22,164 nt of DNA from a virus. The notes beneath the pieces were generated by a model. That model saw only the letters and a list, made by a program, of their open reading frames with translations, did not search any database and had not been told where the DNA came from. A program made the position numbers and the translations under genes. Of this stretch, positions 6,901 through 15,669 are shown one piece after another (within the stretch, counting starts at the first letter, position 1; every line of letters begins with the position of its first letter). Location of the stretch: positions 1 through 22,164 of IMG/VR virus record IMGVR_UViG_3300021365_000133, one strand, 5' to 3'.

Positions 6901-6938
6901 TAAAAAAGGGTAAGCAGATTAACTACCTACCCTTTTTA
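6901..6938. terminator. Terminator after the major capsid gene
   Basis: AAAAAGGGTA (6903-6912) and TACCCTTTTT (6928-6937) form a 10-bp stem with a 15-nt loop. On the minus strand it is followed by further T residues. It starts about 19 nt beyond the capsid stop and before the tail-tube-like gene. It probably ends most capsid transcripts while allowing some read-through. The symmetric A and T runs would let it work on both strands. Confidence 0.75.
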
Positions 6939-6956
6939 GTTTATATTATACTAATC

Positions 6957-7907
6957 TTAGTTAGCAGCGTTAACGATTCCGTAAGTTACGATATCTTCAA
7001 CAATTCCATACTGAACACCAGCAGTAAATCTCATAATGATTCTTACGTTTTGAGAACCATCTAAGTCAGCCATATCTAAAATCTTAACTTCGTTTTGGTC
7101 TGACATCAAACCAGTTCCGAAATGTAAGTTATCTTTAGTAGTAGCAATCATAGTATCAGAAGCAAGTCCGTTAGCCATAAAGATTTTTACACCATCAAAG
7201 CTCTCGATATTGATATTCTGATTGTTTCCTTTATCTTGGAAACCAGCAGCTCCTTGACCTCCAGATTGGAAACCACCTAAAGCTCTCTTGTAAGCTCTAA
7301 ATACGTTTTGAGCAACATAAATCATTAAGTCATCTCTTCCGTATAAAGCAGCAGGAATAGCATCTACAACTTTTCCTAATTCAGCTACAACGTTAGAAGC
7401 GTCTACAGTAGTACCAGCAACTTCGTTTGCAGCAGGTAAATCAGCATCAGCAGCTAATAAAGTAGAAAAACCATCATACTCTCCAGCAGTAGCGTTAGCT
7501 CCTCTCCATACATTGATTTCTTGTTTCTGTGCTACTTTAGCAGCAACGTGACCGATTAAATAGTCTTGGAAAGAAGAAGGTAAGTTATCGAAAGCAGAAT
7601 ATCCCATTGAGATAGCATCCCAGTCAGAACGGAAATCTTTCTTACATAATTCTAAGTTTACTTGAAATTCTTCTGGTTGAAGGATTCTTTCAGTAAGTGT
7701 TAATGTAGAAGTGTCAGCGAAATCACAAGTACCATCTTTTACGATACCGTCTAATTCTAATCTTTTTACAACTTCTTTAAATTTAACGTTTGGTCTAATA
7801 GTTAAACCTCCGTTAGCGATTGTGTTACCAGCTAATAAAGCTGCCGAGATGTATTTCCCAGCACTTTCTCCAGCATAGGTAGTAGTAATACTTGTACTTG
7901 TTGCCAT
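6957..7907 (-). CDS. Major capsid protein (HK97 fold expected)
   Basis: A 316-residue shell protein. Stretches I recognise from Bacteroidota phage capsid proteins are ILQPEEFQVNLELCKKDF (about 95-112), FQDYLIGHVAAKVAQKQE (helix, about 127-144) and the C-terminal VRIIMRFTAGVQYGIVEDIV. Alternating helices and beta strands fit the HK97 fold. It lies 29 nt after the scaffold gene and is followed by a strong terminator, both normal for the most abundant virion protein. Codon use looks richer in optimal A/T-ending codons with fewer rare triplets than neighbours, consistent with high expression. The prohead protease is about 5 kb upstream, not adjacent. Confidence 0.82.
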   Translation of the reverse strand: MATSTSITTTYAGESAGKYISAALLAGNTIANGGLTIRPNVKFKEVVKRLELDGIVKDGTCDFADTSTLTLTERILQPEEFQVNLELCKKDFRSDWDAISMGYSAFDNLPSSFQDYLIGHVAAKVAQKQEINVWRGANATAGEYDGFSTLLAADADLPAANEVAGTTVDASNVVAELGKVVDAIPAALYGRDDLMIYVAQNVFRAYKRALGGFQSGGQGAAGFQDKGNNQNINIESFDGVKIFMANGLASDTMIATTKDNLHFGTGLMSDQNEVKILDMADLDGSQNVRIIMRFTAGVQYGIVEDIVTYGIVNAAN

Positions 7908-7936
7908 AATTTTAGCGAATTTTAAATTTAATTTAA

Positions 7937-8470
7937 TTAATTATTAATCATTGACCACACTCGTTCGGCAGCAGTCATTCCTTTGTTATTAAAATTTTTC
8001 TGTCTAGTCTCAGTTACACTCTCAGGAGAATGCACTACTTCTTCTTCTACTTCTTCAGAAAGCTCTACAGCCTCTTTTTCTTCAGCAGATAATTTAGCAG
8101 GAACATCAGCCTCAGCATAATCAGATTTGTCTTCCATCATTGCTTTAATCATAGATAACAATTCTTGCTTAACTTGAGATAGTTCTTCTTGAGTAGCAAA
8201 GTTCATTTGAACTGGTGCTTCCACTGCAGGTGCAGCTTCTTTCTTAGGCTCTTCTTTCTCTTCAGCTAATTCAACTGCTTCTTCAATTACCTCTTCTTTA
8301 GTCTCTTCTGTAGATAACTCTACCTCTTCAACTTTTTCTTCGATAACCTCTTCAGCAACCTCTTCTGTAGATAAGACAACCTCTTCTGTAGCCTCAACTT
8401 CCTTAGCAACTTCCTCTTTCGATAAGCCTACTAATTCTTTGATGCTTGTAAGAATTTCTTTACTGTTCAT
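7937..8470 (-). CDS. Scaffolding protein, Glu-rich coiled coil
   Basis: A 177-residue, extremely acidic protein placed immediately before the major capsid gene, as expected for an internal capsid scaffold. Residues 18-75 are Glu/Val repeats (STEEVAEEVIEEKVEEVELS and a second related copy), suggesting internal duplication. Residues 94-115 (EELSQVKQELLSMIKAMM) form a clear heptad helix. The C-terminus NNKGMTAAERVWSMINN is the capsid-binding type of tail that I recall from scaffolds of related phages. It is the first gene of a late unit, with a promoter motif 25 nt upstream. It is a likely substrate of the XkdF-like protease. Confidence 0.72.
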   Translation of the reverse strand: MNSKEILTSIKELVGLSKEEVAKEVEATEEVVLSTEEVAEEVIEEKVEEVELSTEETKEEVIEEAVELAEEKEEPKKEAAPAVEAPVQMNFATQEELSQVKQELLSMIKAMMEDKSDYAEADVPAKLSAEEKEAVELSEEVEEEVVHSPESVTETRQKNFNNKGMTAAERVWSMINN

Positions 8471-8495
8471 AATTGATTGTTTTTATATATTAATA

Positions 8496-8520
8496 TAACT
8501 ATTTTTATTCTAACTGTTTT
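8496..8520 (-). promoter_or_regulatory. Late-promoter motif, copy for the scaffold/capsid unit
   Basis: Minus strand: AAAAC (8520-8516), 8 nt, TAAAAATAGTTA (8507-8496). It ends 25 nt before the scaffold ATG and follows the hairpin at 8544-8575. Same spacing as the copies at 6267 and 13500. Confidence 0.65.
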
Positions 8521-8543
8521 ATATTCAAACATATAACACTAAT

Positions 8544-8575
8544 AACCAAAGGGTTAACTTAATAACCCTCTGGCT
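8544..8575 (-). terminator. Terminator-like hairpin after the large fibre gene
   Basis: On the minus strand the arms 8575-8563 and 8556-8544 form a 13-bp stem (two G-U pairs) around a 6-nt loop, starting 9 nt beyond the fibre stop at 8585. The tail, TTATTAGTGTTA, is only moderately U-rich. It separates the fibre unit from the scaffold/capsid unit, whose promoter motif follows at once. Confidence 0.6.
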
Positions 8576-8584
8576 TGTAGTTTG

Positions 8585-11500
8585 TTATGTTAATCCGTTA
8601 ATGTTCACAGTTTCTATATCATTAGATACCATACTGTTAAACTGCAACTCAGTGGTGTTTTGGTCTTCAGGTCCAGCTTGATTTCGAATACCGTTAGGGT
8701 AAGCGTCATAAGTACCATCTCCCATTAACCATACTTGAGTTGCACGATAACAACTTTCAGTACCAATAGCAAAGTTAGAAAAGTCTCCTGCTGAAGTAAT
8801 AGGTCTAAATAGTTCACCAATTTTATAATCATCCATCCACTTTGTAGGGTCAGTAATCATTAAATCAATTTCAGTATCAGTAGGCATAGGTTGATTAATT
8901 CTCAATGTAGTTACTACCATAGAAGCTACTTTACCTTGAAAACTTCTATTAGAACCTCTACCACCTATAGTTAACTCTCCTGTAATAGCTTTATCCATAT
9001 CAGCTCCAGTGCTTGTCCAAGCTGAAGAAGTTGATAAGTTAGAACCAATAGTCCAGTTATTACTTCCACTATTCATTAATCTAATATCAAACATTGCTGC
9101 TAATGCAGTTGCTGTAGCGTTTGAACCACTTTGTCTAGTTCCGTTATTAGCTATGTAAACTCCGTACCAATCATTGTGCCCAAGTGCTGTTGCTTGAATC
9201 GTACATTCGTTATACCCTTGTCCTTCACGTCCCCAACCGTAGTATAGTTTCTTGCTAGAGTCTAGTCTTAAATACATATTGTCATCATTTGTTCCAGCTC
9301 CTTCTCCACTATTCCAAATATGTTGGTTTGACGAAACATTGTCTATCTTGAATACTATAGCAGTAGCAAAAGGTCTAACACTACTACCATTAGCAGTATA
9401 ACCTGAATTACTAGGTGCAGCAATGTTCGTAGCATAACCATTCATATGCAAAGGACTTACTGTATAGTAGTTAGCTGCTTGTTTTAAGTACTCACTACCA
9501 CCACTAAAATCTAAAGCCTTAGTCCAAGATGTATCGTTAGTTTGAACTGGAGCTACATCTGTAGCTGTTATAGTTAGACTACCAGTTGAACTACCATAAG
9601 AGTTAGCTCTTGTTACTGTAACAGTATAAGTAGTATCTGCTCCAACATCAGTTAAAGTACCTTGAATAGTAGAATAGTTATCATATACTAATCCACTTCC
9701 ACTAGGTGTAATAGATACGCTAGTAGACCAAGATGCACCTGCAGGAGTTACTTGTAAATTTACAGCAGTACCTTCCTCTTGAGTTATATCACTACCACTA
9801 AATTGAGTAGGTGTTAAATCAGAGTTAGTTAAGCTAGTTATCTCGGTAAACAAAACTGTCTGCCCGTCAAATACCATATTGTAGGGAGCGCTTACTCCTG
9901 CCATTTGTCCGTTATCAGGCATATACCAAGTAGTGTTTGTAGGGTCGTCAGCGTATGTATGTGTATGCGTTACGCCTTCAGATACTCCTGCTGTAGTCTC
10001 GTGATAGTACTTAGCCTCTTCTTCAGTAGCGAATAAAGGGTAGTTAAATACTCCATCAGGGCTCTCTATGTGTCTGAAATACATAGTAGGTGCTGCAGTT
10101 AATTGACCTTTTGATAAGGACTCGAATGTAGCTCCCACATCTCTACCTATATACATAAGTCTATAATCTCCATTCACAGCAGCAGAGGATAAGTGTTTGC
10201 TTACGATAAAGTTAACACCATCTGTAGAGCTCCACACTGTAAGTTTGCCTTGATTGTCAAAACCTATCCTAAAGTTAGTTGCTGCAAATCTGTTACCTTC
10301 AGTAGCAGGTAATCCCGACCAATTATGTTGATTTAAAGTTACAGCACCTAAGTTGTTAATAGGTTGACCGAAGTATACATAAGGGTTTATTAAGTCTGTA
10401 GAAGTGTCAGCGGCAATAGTTGCAATGGAATGTGTGTCCGCATCAACTAAAGAAACTGTATGGTTTGAACCTAAGTTCACTTCAAACTCGAAGTATTCTC
10501 CTAATGCACTTAGTCCTTCTTCAGTGATAAATCCATTATCTGAATTAGTACCTGAAGCTGTTGCAATCCCATCATTTAAAGTACCTAAGGCATCTCCTAA
10601 TAGAGTTATATTTGTGTCTCCAATAGTAGTAGGTGTGTCATCTACTTTTAATAAGTGAACCTTTGGCAAGCTAAATACTCTAGCGCCTGTGTGATTAGTT
10701 TTAATACCTAGCCTGTATTCAGAACCTTGAGGTACAGGATATGAAGTTCTAGCGTGAGGCTCCCAAGTTACACCATCTCTTAAGGTATCTATAGATATAA
10801 ACCCATTCTCATCAAGACCTACTCTTACTTTGATAGGGTCTCCGTTTAACCAATCAGTTTGCTCTTGAGTACCTGTGAAGTTGTACCATCCACTTCTGTA
10901 ACTAGCAGAAGTATTAGCTCCGTAGTTAGTCCAAGAACCATTAGGCGTTGGGTGAAACCAATGTGAAAATTGATATCCACTATGTCCTGAGTTAGATATT
11001 CCAAAAGTAGTAGGGTCAGCATAAGTTGAATTACCGTTGTAATATCCTGCATCATAACTATCTTGAGTATGTACTAAACCAAAGCCAATAGTACCTTCTA
11101 CTCTAATATCAAAAGTAAAGTACTCTCCTGCTTGGTCTATAGTCTCAGTAGACAATAAACCATTCTGAGAGTTAGTGCTAGTAGAACCATAAACATCATT
11201 CCCTACAGGGTCAAGTCCATATCCTATATAAGATACAGTAGTGTCTACACCACTTACATCAGCTATCATAGTTGAGTAAGGGTCTGATATCACAACAGAT
11301 TCAAAAGCTCCTACAGTAAATAACTCATTTAAGTAGTTTATAACGTCATTTAAACCACCGCTAATATGATTACCTTCTCCATTACATACGTTTGTATGGT
11401 CTAGTTTTGTAAAGTGAATTATACTACCTAATTCAGATTGTATGGTTATTAGTCCATCTCCTGTATTTGTAGCTTTAATTGTGTTTACACCATAACTATA

Positions 11501-11863
11501 TCCGTTATCTAACATTATAGAAGTACTTGTATCATCTAGTTTGAAACATACGGATACATCTGTTAGGTCAGTACCTCCACCACCTAGTCCAACTACATTG
11601 GCTTGTGATGTTATATAGTCTGCAGCTTCTTGAGCATCTGCAAAACTGTTACCATCTCTATCTACAAACTCTGTATATGGTATTTTATAGAACTCATACT
11701 CAGTGATTCCTGTTTCAGAAGTAATAACATCGTTTACTACATTTACTGCATTTGAGTCTTGAGAATCAACCTCTCCACTTAAACAAGCGTTCCAATATGT
11801 AGGGTTAGAACTTCCTTCAAAGTTTATACAGTTTCCCTGTTCGTTTCTTAATATCTTTATCAT
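8585..11863 (-). CDS. Large modular tail fibre/adhesin
   Basis: A 1092-residue probable host-recognition protein. Residues 1-190 form an attachment region. Two homologous beta-sandwich modules follow (about 230-402 and 438-582), sharing TNSQNG/TNSDNG, GEYFTFD/GEYFEFE, a DGVTWE/DGVNFI segment and YRLGI/YRLMY. Then come a short marine-phage-type module with YPLFATEEEAKYY (608-620) and WYMPDNG (646-652), an Ig/cadherin-like domain (about 695-775, TYTVTVTRANSYGSS), a LamG/concanavalin-like lectin domain (from about 785, LDFSGGSEYLK) and a C-terminal tip. No catalytic site seen. It lies 4 nt after the 259-aa fibre protein, so the two probably assemble together. Module duplication suggests growth by recombination. 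Confidence 0.68.
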   Translation of the reverse strand: MIKILRNEQGNCINFEGSSNPTYWNACLSGEVDSQDSNAVNVVNDVITSETGITEYEFYKIPYTEFVDRDGNSFADAQEAADYITSQANVVGLGGGGTDLTDVSVCFKLDDTSTSIMLDNGYSYGVNTIKATNTGDGLITIQSELGSIIHFTKLDHTNVCNGEGNHISGGLNDVINYLNELFTVGAFESVVISDPYSTMIADVSGVDTTVSYIGYGLDPVGNDVYGSTSTNSQNGLLSTETIDQAGEYFTFDIRVEGTIGFGLVHTQDSYDAGYYNGNSTYADPTTFGISNSGHSGYQFSHWFHPTPNGSWTNYGANTSASYRSGWYNFTGTQEQTDWLNGDPIKVRVGLDENGFISIDTLRDGVTWEPHARTSYPVPQGSEYRLGIKTNHTGARVFSLPKVHLLKVDDTPTTIGDTNITLLGDALGTLNDGIATASGTNSDNGFITEEGLSALGEYFEFEVNLGSNHTVSLVDADTHSIATIAADTSTDLINPYVYFGQPINNLGAVTLNQHNWSGLPATEGNRFAATNFRIGFDNQGKLTVWSSTDGVNFIVSKHLSSAAVNGDYRLMYIGRDVGATFESLSKGQLTAAPTMYFRHIESPDGVFNYPLFATEEEAKYYHETTAGVSEGVTHTHTYADDPTNTTWYMPDNGQMAGVSAPYNMVFDGQTVLFTEITSLTNSDLTPTQFSGSDITQEEGTAVNLQVTPAGASWSTSVSITPSGSGLVYDNYSTIQGTLTDVGADTTYTVTVTRANSYGSSTGSLTITATDVAPVQTNDTSWTKALDFSGGSEYLKQAANYYTVSPLHMNGYATNIAAPSNSGYTANGSSVRPFATAIVFKIDNVSSNQHIWNSGEGAGTNDDNMYLRLDSSKKLYYGWGREGQGYNECTIQATALGHNDWYGVYIANNGTRQSGSNATATALAAMFDIRLMNSGSNNWTIGSNLSTSSAWTSTGADMDKAITGELTIGGRGSNRSFQGKVASMVVTTLRINQPMPTDTEIDLMITDPTKWMDDYKIGELFRPITSAGDFSNFAIGTESCYRATQVWLMGDGTYDAYPNGIRNQAGPEDQNTTELQFNSMVSNDIETVNINGLT

Positions 11864-11867
11864 TTTA

Positions 11868-12647
11868 TTATCTTATTACGGTTATTAATATTCCAATAGG
11901 TTCAATTATAATAGGGTTGTCTGATTTAATAGCAGGAAGAGTCAAAGCATTTACATCTTCATTACTTGTTATCCACGCTGAAATCTCTACCCTGTTTAAG
12001 TACGAGTTACCTACAGTACCACCACCATAAAATATAGGCTGTGCTGTTAATGGAAAGGTAAATGTAATATCGTCACTGTCATTCCTGTTAGAATACCACA
12101 AAGCAGGCTCTACAGTTGTATTGGCTATCTGAGGTATTACATTAAAGTCAAAACGCACTCTTAATTGGTCTCCATACACTAACTCGTTTAATTTAATTCT
12201 ACCTGTACTACCTTCAAATCCTGTAGTTCCGTTAGAAGGGTAATTATCGTTAAATACATAATCGTAATCCATTAAAGATGTAACTCCACTAGGTAAGTTA
12301 GCTCCTTGAAATAAACCTATACCTGTATTTCCACTAGGTGTTGGTGTAGTCCAATAAGGATTATCGTTAGCTAAATGATTAGCTCTATTAAAACTAAACA
12401 CTTTGTATAAATCTGCATCTACATCTTGTGCGGTGTAGCTTACAGATGAGTCTACAAATGCTGTAGTTCTTGAGTATCCTGCTTGACCACTAGAACCATC
12501 TGCACTAATCCATTCAGTTCCATTCCAAAACTTATTTACTTTTTCATCAGTGTCGTAAACAATAACACTTTCTTCTGGCTTTAAAGATGCTATCTCAGCA
12601 GACGTATGTTTGTCTGGTCTAACATTAAAGCTTGTGTTTCTAATCAT
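11868..12647 (-). CDS. Tail fibre / receptor-binding protein
   Basis: A 259-residue protein with the fibre signature VIVYDTDEKVNKFWNGTEWI (about 28-47), a strand-turn-strand motif seen in many phage fibres that display head domains. A flexible Ser/Gly stretch follows, and then a beta-rich C-terminal domain (about 75-259) with LRVRFDFNVIP and RVEISAWITS, probably a trimeric jelly-roll head. The sequence gives no sugar-binding residues. It lies between a small Cys-rich gene and the 1092-aa fibre in one transcription unit. A neck or collar fibre is an alternative, because the unit is led by a head protease rather than tail genes. Confidence 0.55.
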   Translation of the reverse strand: MIRNTSFNVRPDKHTSAEIASLKPEESVIVYDTDEKVNKFWNGTEWISADGSSGQAGYSRTTAFVDSSVSYTAQDVDADLYKVFSFNRANHLANDNPYWTTPTPSGNTGIGLFQGANLPSGVTSLMDYDYVFNDNYPSNGTTGFEGSTGRIKLNELVYGDQLRVRFDFNVIPQIANTTVEPALWYSNRNDSDDITFTFPLTAQPIFYGGGTVGNSYLNRVEISAWITSNEDVNALTLPAIKSDNPIIIEPIGILITVIR

Positions 12648-12658
12648 AAAATTTATTT

Positions 12659-12889
12659 TTAATTATTAATAGTTCTTGTTGTGTCTATGTTTGTAACATT
12701 ACCCTCTTGTGAGGTCTTTACAGAAGCAGTATGTGTTTCTACCCTTTCAGTATCTTGGTTAACAATATTAGATACGTGGTCGTCATTATGTATAGAGCCA
12801 ATACCTTGTTTCCAATAGTATTGACACTTACAATTCTTACAGTCTTTTATGGTATATGTATTCTTTGATTTACAGTACTTTGCTCTCAT
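12659..12889 (-). CDS. Small Cys-rich protein of unknown function
   Basis: A 76-residue protein. The N-terminal third has four cysteines, C6, C17, C20 and C22 (YCKSK, then DCKNCKC), which could hold a metal ion or a disulfide. The rest is polar, with many Thr, Asn and Val and no hydrophobic core (VSNIVNQDTERVETHTASVK), perhaps an extended strand-rich tail. Its start overlaps the end of the protease gene by 20 nt and its stop lies 11 nt before the fibre gene, so it is firmly embedded in the unit. Fibre assembly factor is possible by position only. Confidence 0.5.
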   Translation of the reverse strand: MRAKYCKSKNTYTIKDCKNCKCQYYWKQGIGSIHNDDHVSNIVNQDTERVETHTASVKTSQEGNVTNIDTTRTINN

Positions 12890-13481
12890 TCTCTAGGTAG
12901 TCTTTTATTTCTTGTAATAATATTTTAGCTTCTTCTTCAGTCATATCCTCTACAACACTCATATCCTCTCTCTTATCACTAAAGATACCCTCAATACTTA
13001 AACCTAAATATTTACCATTCTTTACATCTTGCCATACAGCATCATTATCTATCTTCATAACTACTGCCCAATCTCCTTCTTTAGCATTTAAGTTATATAA
13101 AGCAGTTTTATCTTGTTTAGGGTCTTCTACTATCCAAGATTCAATTACAGATACACCAGAAGTAAATTCTTGATGCTCTAACGTTGTATTATTGTTTTTA
13201 AGACGTTTTAAGTATAGCTCAGACGCTTTTCTTACAGTTTCCTTAGAGAATGTTATATTATACTCGTAATCGCCTCTACGACGATATATGAGCTTATCTG
13301 GAACTAATGCTAATCCTACAATAATTCTTTTCTCTTTATCTACAGTTTTAAACTCAACTTTATGTTGGTCTTTACTAAGAGCTACAAAGTTCTCTTCTAT
13401 AGCAGGAAACTCTACTAGAGAGATAGCGTTTATGCCCTCTTCTCCTAATTGTTCGTCTATAATTAATTCTATTGTATCCAT
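12870..13481 (-). CDS. Prohead protease, XkdF-like serine protease
   Basis: A 203-residue maturation protease that would cut scaffold and capsid proteins inside the prohead. It opens with INAISLVEFPAIEENF (17-32), the usual start of this family. It has the core strand IIVGLALVPDKLIYRR (53-68), the probable catalytic histidine in TLEH (H103), then ESWIVEDP (114-121), and the probable nucleophile S162 in GLSIEG. The acidic C-terminus is short compared with relatives that carry an extra domain. A domain of the kind I recall at the C-terminus of such relatives is instead found on the portal protein here. It is the first gene of a late unit, with a promoter motif 18 nt upstream. It is oddly separated from the capsid genes by two fibre genes. 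Confidence 0.78.
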   Translation of the reverse strand: MDTIELIIDEQLGEEGINAISLVEFPAIEENFVALSKDQHKVEFKTVDKEKRIIVGLALVPDKLIYRRRGDYEYNITFSKETVRKASELYLKRLKNNNTTLEHQEFTSGVSVIESWIVEDPKQDKTALYNLNAKEGDWAVVMKIDNDAVWQDVKNGKYLGLSIEGIFSDKREDMSVVEDMTEEEAKILLQEIKDYLENESKVL

Positions 13482-13499
13482 AATATTTATTTAATAAGT

Positions 13500-13524
13500 T
13501 AACTATTTTTATTATTTCCGTTTT
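13500..13524 (-). promoter_or_regulatory. Late-promoter motif, copy for the protease/fibre unit
   Basis: Minus strand: AAAAC (13524-13520), 8 nt, TAAAAATAGTTA (13511-13500). It ends 18 nt before the protease ATG and sits in the 47-nt gap after the tape measure stop. No hairpin is visible upstream of this copy, so the tail transcript may read through. Confidence 0.65.
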
Positions 13525-13528
13525 ATTT

Positions 13529-15520
13529 TTAACCAAAGCTTGCAGAACTCGTAATTTCTTCGTCTAACTGCTGTTGATTTGTTATATCTCGACCAACAAC
13601 GTATGCTTGTAATGGTTGGTCAAATCTACCTTGTAATGTATTAGCTAGTTGGTTTTCCCTAGAAGCTCCTGCTAAATTAAAGTTAAAACTTCTATCGTTA
13701 CCACCAGAACCACCTCCACCTAAAGCACCAGCAGTTGATGTAGCTCCTGCACTAGATTGAAACTTTTGTCTAGCCAATGTAGCTACGTTTAATAACCCAC
13801 TAGTTATTGTTGCAGTCATTGCTATACCTTTACTTAGAGGGTCTGGGAACATTGGGCTAGCTTGAACCTGCGCAGCAGCTAGGTAAGTAGATATTAATGC
13901 TTGAGAGATATTAGCAGCCTTTTGCATTTTAAATCTTTTCTTCTCTATCTTTTCTTGCTTCTTTCTTAACTCCTCATCATTTCTAGCTATCTCTAATTGT
14001 ATGCTTTTTCTTTCTGATTTAGACAAGTTCTCGTTATTTAATCTTTCTCTAAGTTCATTGTTTAAAGCGTTAGTCTTGTTCTGCTCTATAGTCATTTCTC
14101 TTTCAAACTCAGAATCCATAAACCCAGATATAGCTTGACTTGTTTCCATCATACCTTCTATTCTAGCAGTTCTTCTATCTAGTTCAAATTGCTTTAATTG
14201 CTCTGGAGATAGTCCACCTCTCTCTCCGAAAGATAAATCAGCCTCAGCTTTCTGTATATTAGCATCTTCCGCTATACCTATTACTTTAGCATAGTATTTT
14301 CTCCAAGCCTTTACTAATTCAGAATTTGCATCGCTAGTTTCTAGCAATCTCTTCATATGGAAATCTCTCTGTATTATAAGTCTACTAGCTTTATCTTTAG
14401 TTGAAAGTAGTGCTATCTTTTCGTTTACGGATTGTATTTGTCTTACGTAAGATAAAGCATCTTTCCTTAATTGCTTTGTATCAAAAGCCTTAACTCTATC
14501 TCTTTTAGCTTTCTTTAATTTAGAGCCACCTGATTTTGATGGGTCTAGTGCTAATCCTTGACTTATTCTCTCTATTCTTTCTAGTATAGGGTCTGATTCT
14601 TTTTTTACACCTTTAGCTAAGTCTTTGAATTCAGCTATTAACTCAGCGTTAGTCTTTTTTCTTAATGTTAGACTCTTCTGACCCATAGAGTAAGATTTGT
14701 TGACTAACTTTTCCAACTCAATACCTTCTTCTTCTAAAAGTCCTTTAATTAACTTTAATTTCTCTTCTTGGTTTTCAGTAGCGTTAACTGCATCTATCCT
14801 CATTTGTTTAGATAGTAGCTCTGAATTTTCTTCAACCAGCTTATCCATTTCTATCCTAGCTGCTTGAGCTAGTGTGTATTGTTTTATTTTAAATCTAACT
14901 TCATCTAGGTTCTTTCCGTACTCTAGGTCAGCCTCAGTAAGCGTAGGAACTCCTTTTATTAACTCTTGAACAACTACAGCTCTTCTTTCTTCAGATATAC
15001 TAACATCTTCTAATTCGTTTACGTATCCTCTCATAACTAAGCCATTAGCGTAAACTTTCTTAGTCAAGTCTCCAACACCTTTCTCAGCTTTCTTGTTAGC
15101 TCCAAAGAAGAAGTCTAACGCAGATACAGCAGCAGTTATAGCAAACACAATACCTAGAGGACCCATAAGCTGTTTTCTCATAAGTCCTATAGCGTTCCCT
15201 AACCCTCCAGCCTTTGAAGATGCAGTACCCATCTGAGAAACCAACTGAGTAATGTTATTCGCCATACCTCTAATACCATAAGGTGCATCGGATATAACCC
15301 TAGAAAGTTCCATTGTTGCAGAAGTAGCAGAACCTGTAGCATCTCCTAAGTTTTTCATATTTTTGGCTGCATCTGGAACACCCTTAGCTATATCTTTACG
15401 CATCTTTAAGAAAGCCTTGTCAGCTTGCTCAAAACTCTTAGTTAAACCATCTATGCTTATCTTACCAGACTTAGCATCTACTTCTACTCTATAAATAATA
15501 TTGTTTACATCTTTAGCCAT
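13529..15520 (-). CDS. Tape measure protein
   Basis: A 663-residue protein that sets tail length and is ejected with DNA. The N-terminal part contains VISDAPYGIRGMANNITQL (about 75-93), a stretch typical of Bacteroidota phage tape measures. A hydrophobic segment follows at about 116-140 (GPLGIVFAITAAVSALDFFF). A long charged helical region, including repeated heptads around 480-540 (RKKQEKIEKKRFKMQKAA), leads to a second hydrophobic stretch near 560-600 and a Gly/Ser-rich end. At about 0.15 nm per residue the tail would be close to 100 nm, an estimate from the general rule. Its start overlaps the stop of the 49-aa gene. Tape measure genes usually follow the chaperone directly; here five genes intervene. 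Confidence 0.85.
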   Translation of the reverse strand: MAKDVNNIIYRVEVDAKSGKISIDGLTKSFEQADKAFLKMRKDIAKGVPDAAKNMKNLGDATGSATSATMELSRVISDAPYGIRGMANNITQLVSQMGTASSKAGGLGNAIGLMRKQLMGPLGIVFAITAAVSALDFFFGANKKAEKGVGDLTKKVYANGLVMRGYVNELEDVSISEERRAVVVQELIKGVPTLTEADLEYGKNLDEVRFKIKQYTLAQAARIEMDKLVEENSELLSKQMRIDAVNATENQEEKLKLIKGLLEEEGIELEKLVNKSYSMGQKSLTLRKKTNAELIAEFKDLAKGVKKESDPILERIERISQGLALDPSKSGGSKLKKAKRDRVKAFDTKQLRKDALSYVRQIQSVNEKIALLSTKDKASRLIIQRDFHMKRLLETSDANSELVKAWRKYYAKVIGIAEDANIQKAEADLSFGERGGLSPEQLKQFELDRRTARIEGMMETSQAISGFMDSEFEREMTIEQNKTNALNNELRERLNNENLSKSERKSIQLEIARNDEELRKKQEKIEKKRFKMQKAANISQALISTYLAAAQVQASPMFPDPLSKGIAMTATITSGLLNVATLARQKFQSSAGATSTAGALGGGGSGGNDRSFNFNLAGASRENQLANTLQGRFDQPLQAYVVGRDITNQQQLDEEITSSASFG

Positions 15521-15669
15521 TATTTCAATAGTTTTTTACGTTTGTTATTCATTCTTAGCTCTGCAAAGGTTGTAGGTAATTCATACAACCCTTTTGCTAT
15601 TTGTATATCCTTATCTGCTACTAGCCAGTCATCACTAGCTAGTAATTCTAATGCTTGTTTTATTATCAT
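15520..15669 (-). CDS. Small protein between hub and tape measure genes
   Basis: A 49-residue frame joins the two large tail genes. Its ATG overlaps the hub-like gene stop as ATGA, and its TAA overlaps the tape measure start as TAATG. The sequence begins MIIKQALELLASDDWLVADK and ends in the basic RMNNKRKKLLK. It looks like a compact helical protein with a DNA- or partner-binding basic tail. I know no family. Overlap with both neighbours and good coding character (Leu/Glu/Ala helix, Trp) make it a likely real gene. Its position suggests a tape-measure chaperone or tail-tip factor, which is inference. Confidence 0.65.
   Translation of the reverse strand: MIIKQALELLASDDWLVADKDIQIAKGLYELPTTFAELRMNNKRKKLLK

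Noticed and set aside
8526-8533. TATGTTTG (minus strand) as a host-type -7 box upstream of the scaffold gene
   Set aside because: No TTG at the 20-nt spacing used by the four other sites, and the expected position falls in the hairpin at 8544-8575. The late motif just downstream is the better candidate.
10404-11055. Open frames overlapping the large fibre gene (10404-10658 plus, 10846-11055 minus)
   Set aside because: Both lie wholly within the 1092-codon gene, read as biased shadow translations and lack any upstream signal.
13288-13494. Plus-strand frame opposite the protease start
   Set aside because: Shadow of the protease gene; it would also run through the late-promoter side of the unit without its own promoter.
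15633-15650. Palindrome ACTAGCTAGT within the 49-aa gene
   Set aside because: Ten-base AT-rich palindrome with no partner copy, within coding sequence and without promoter nearby; expected by chance.
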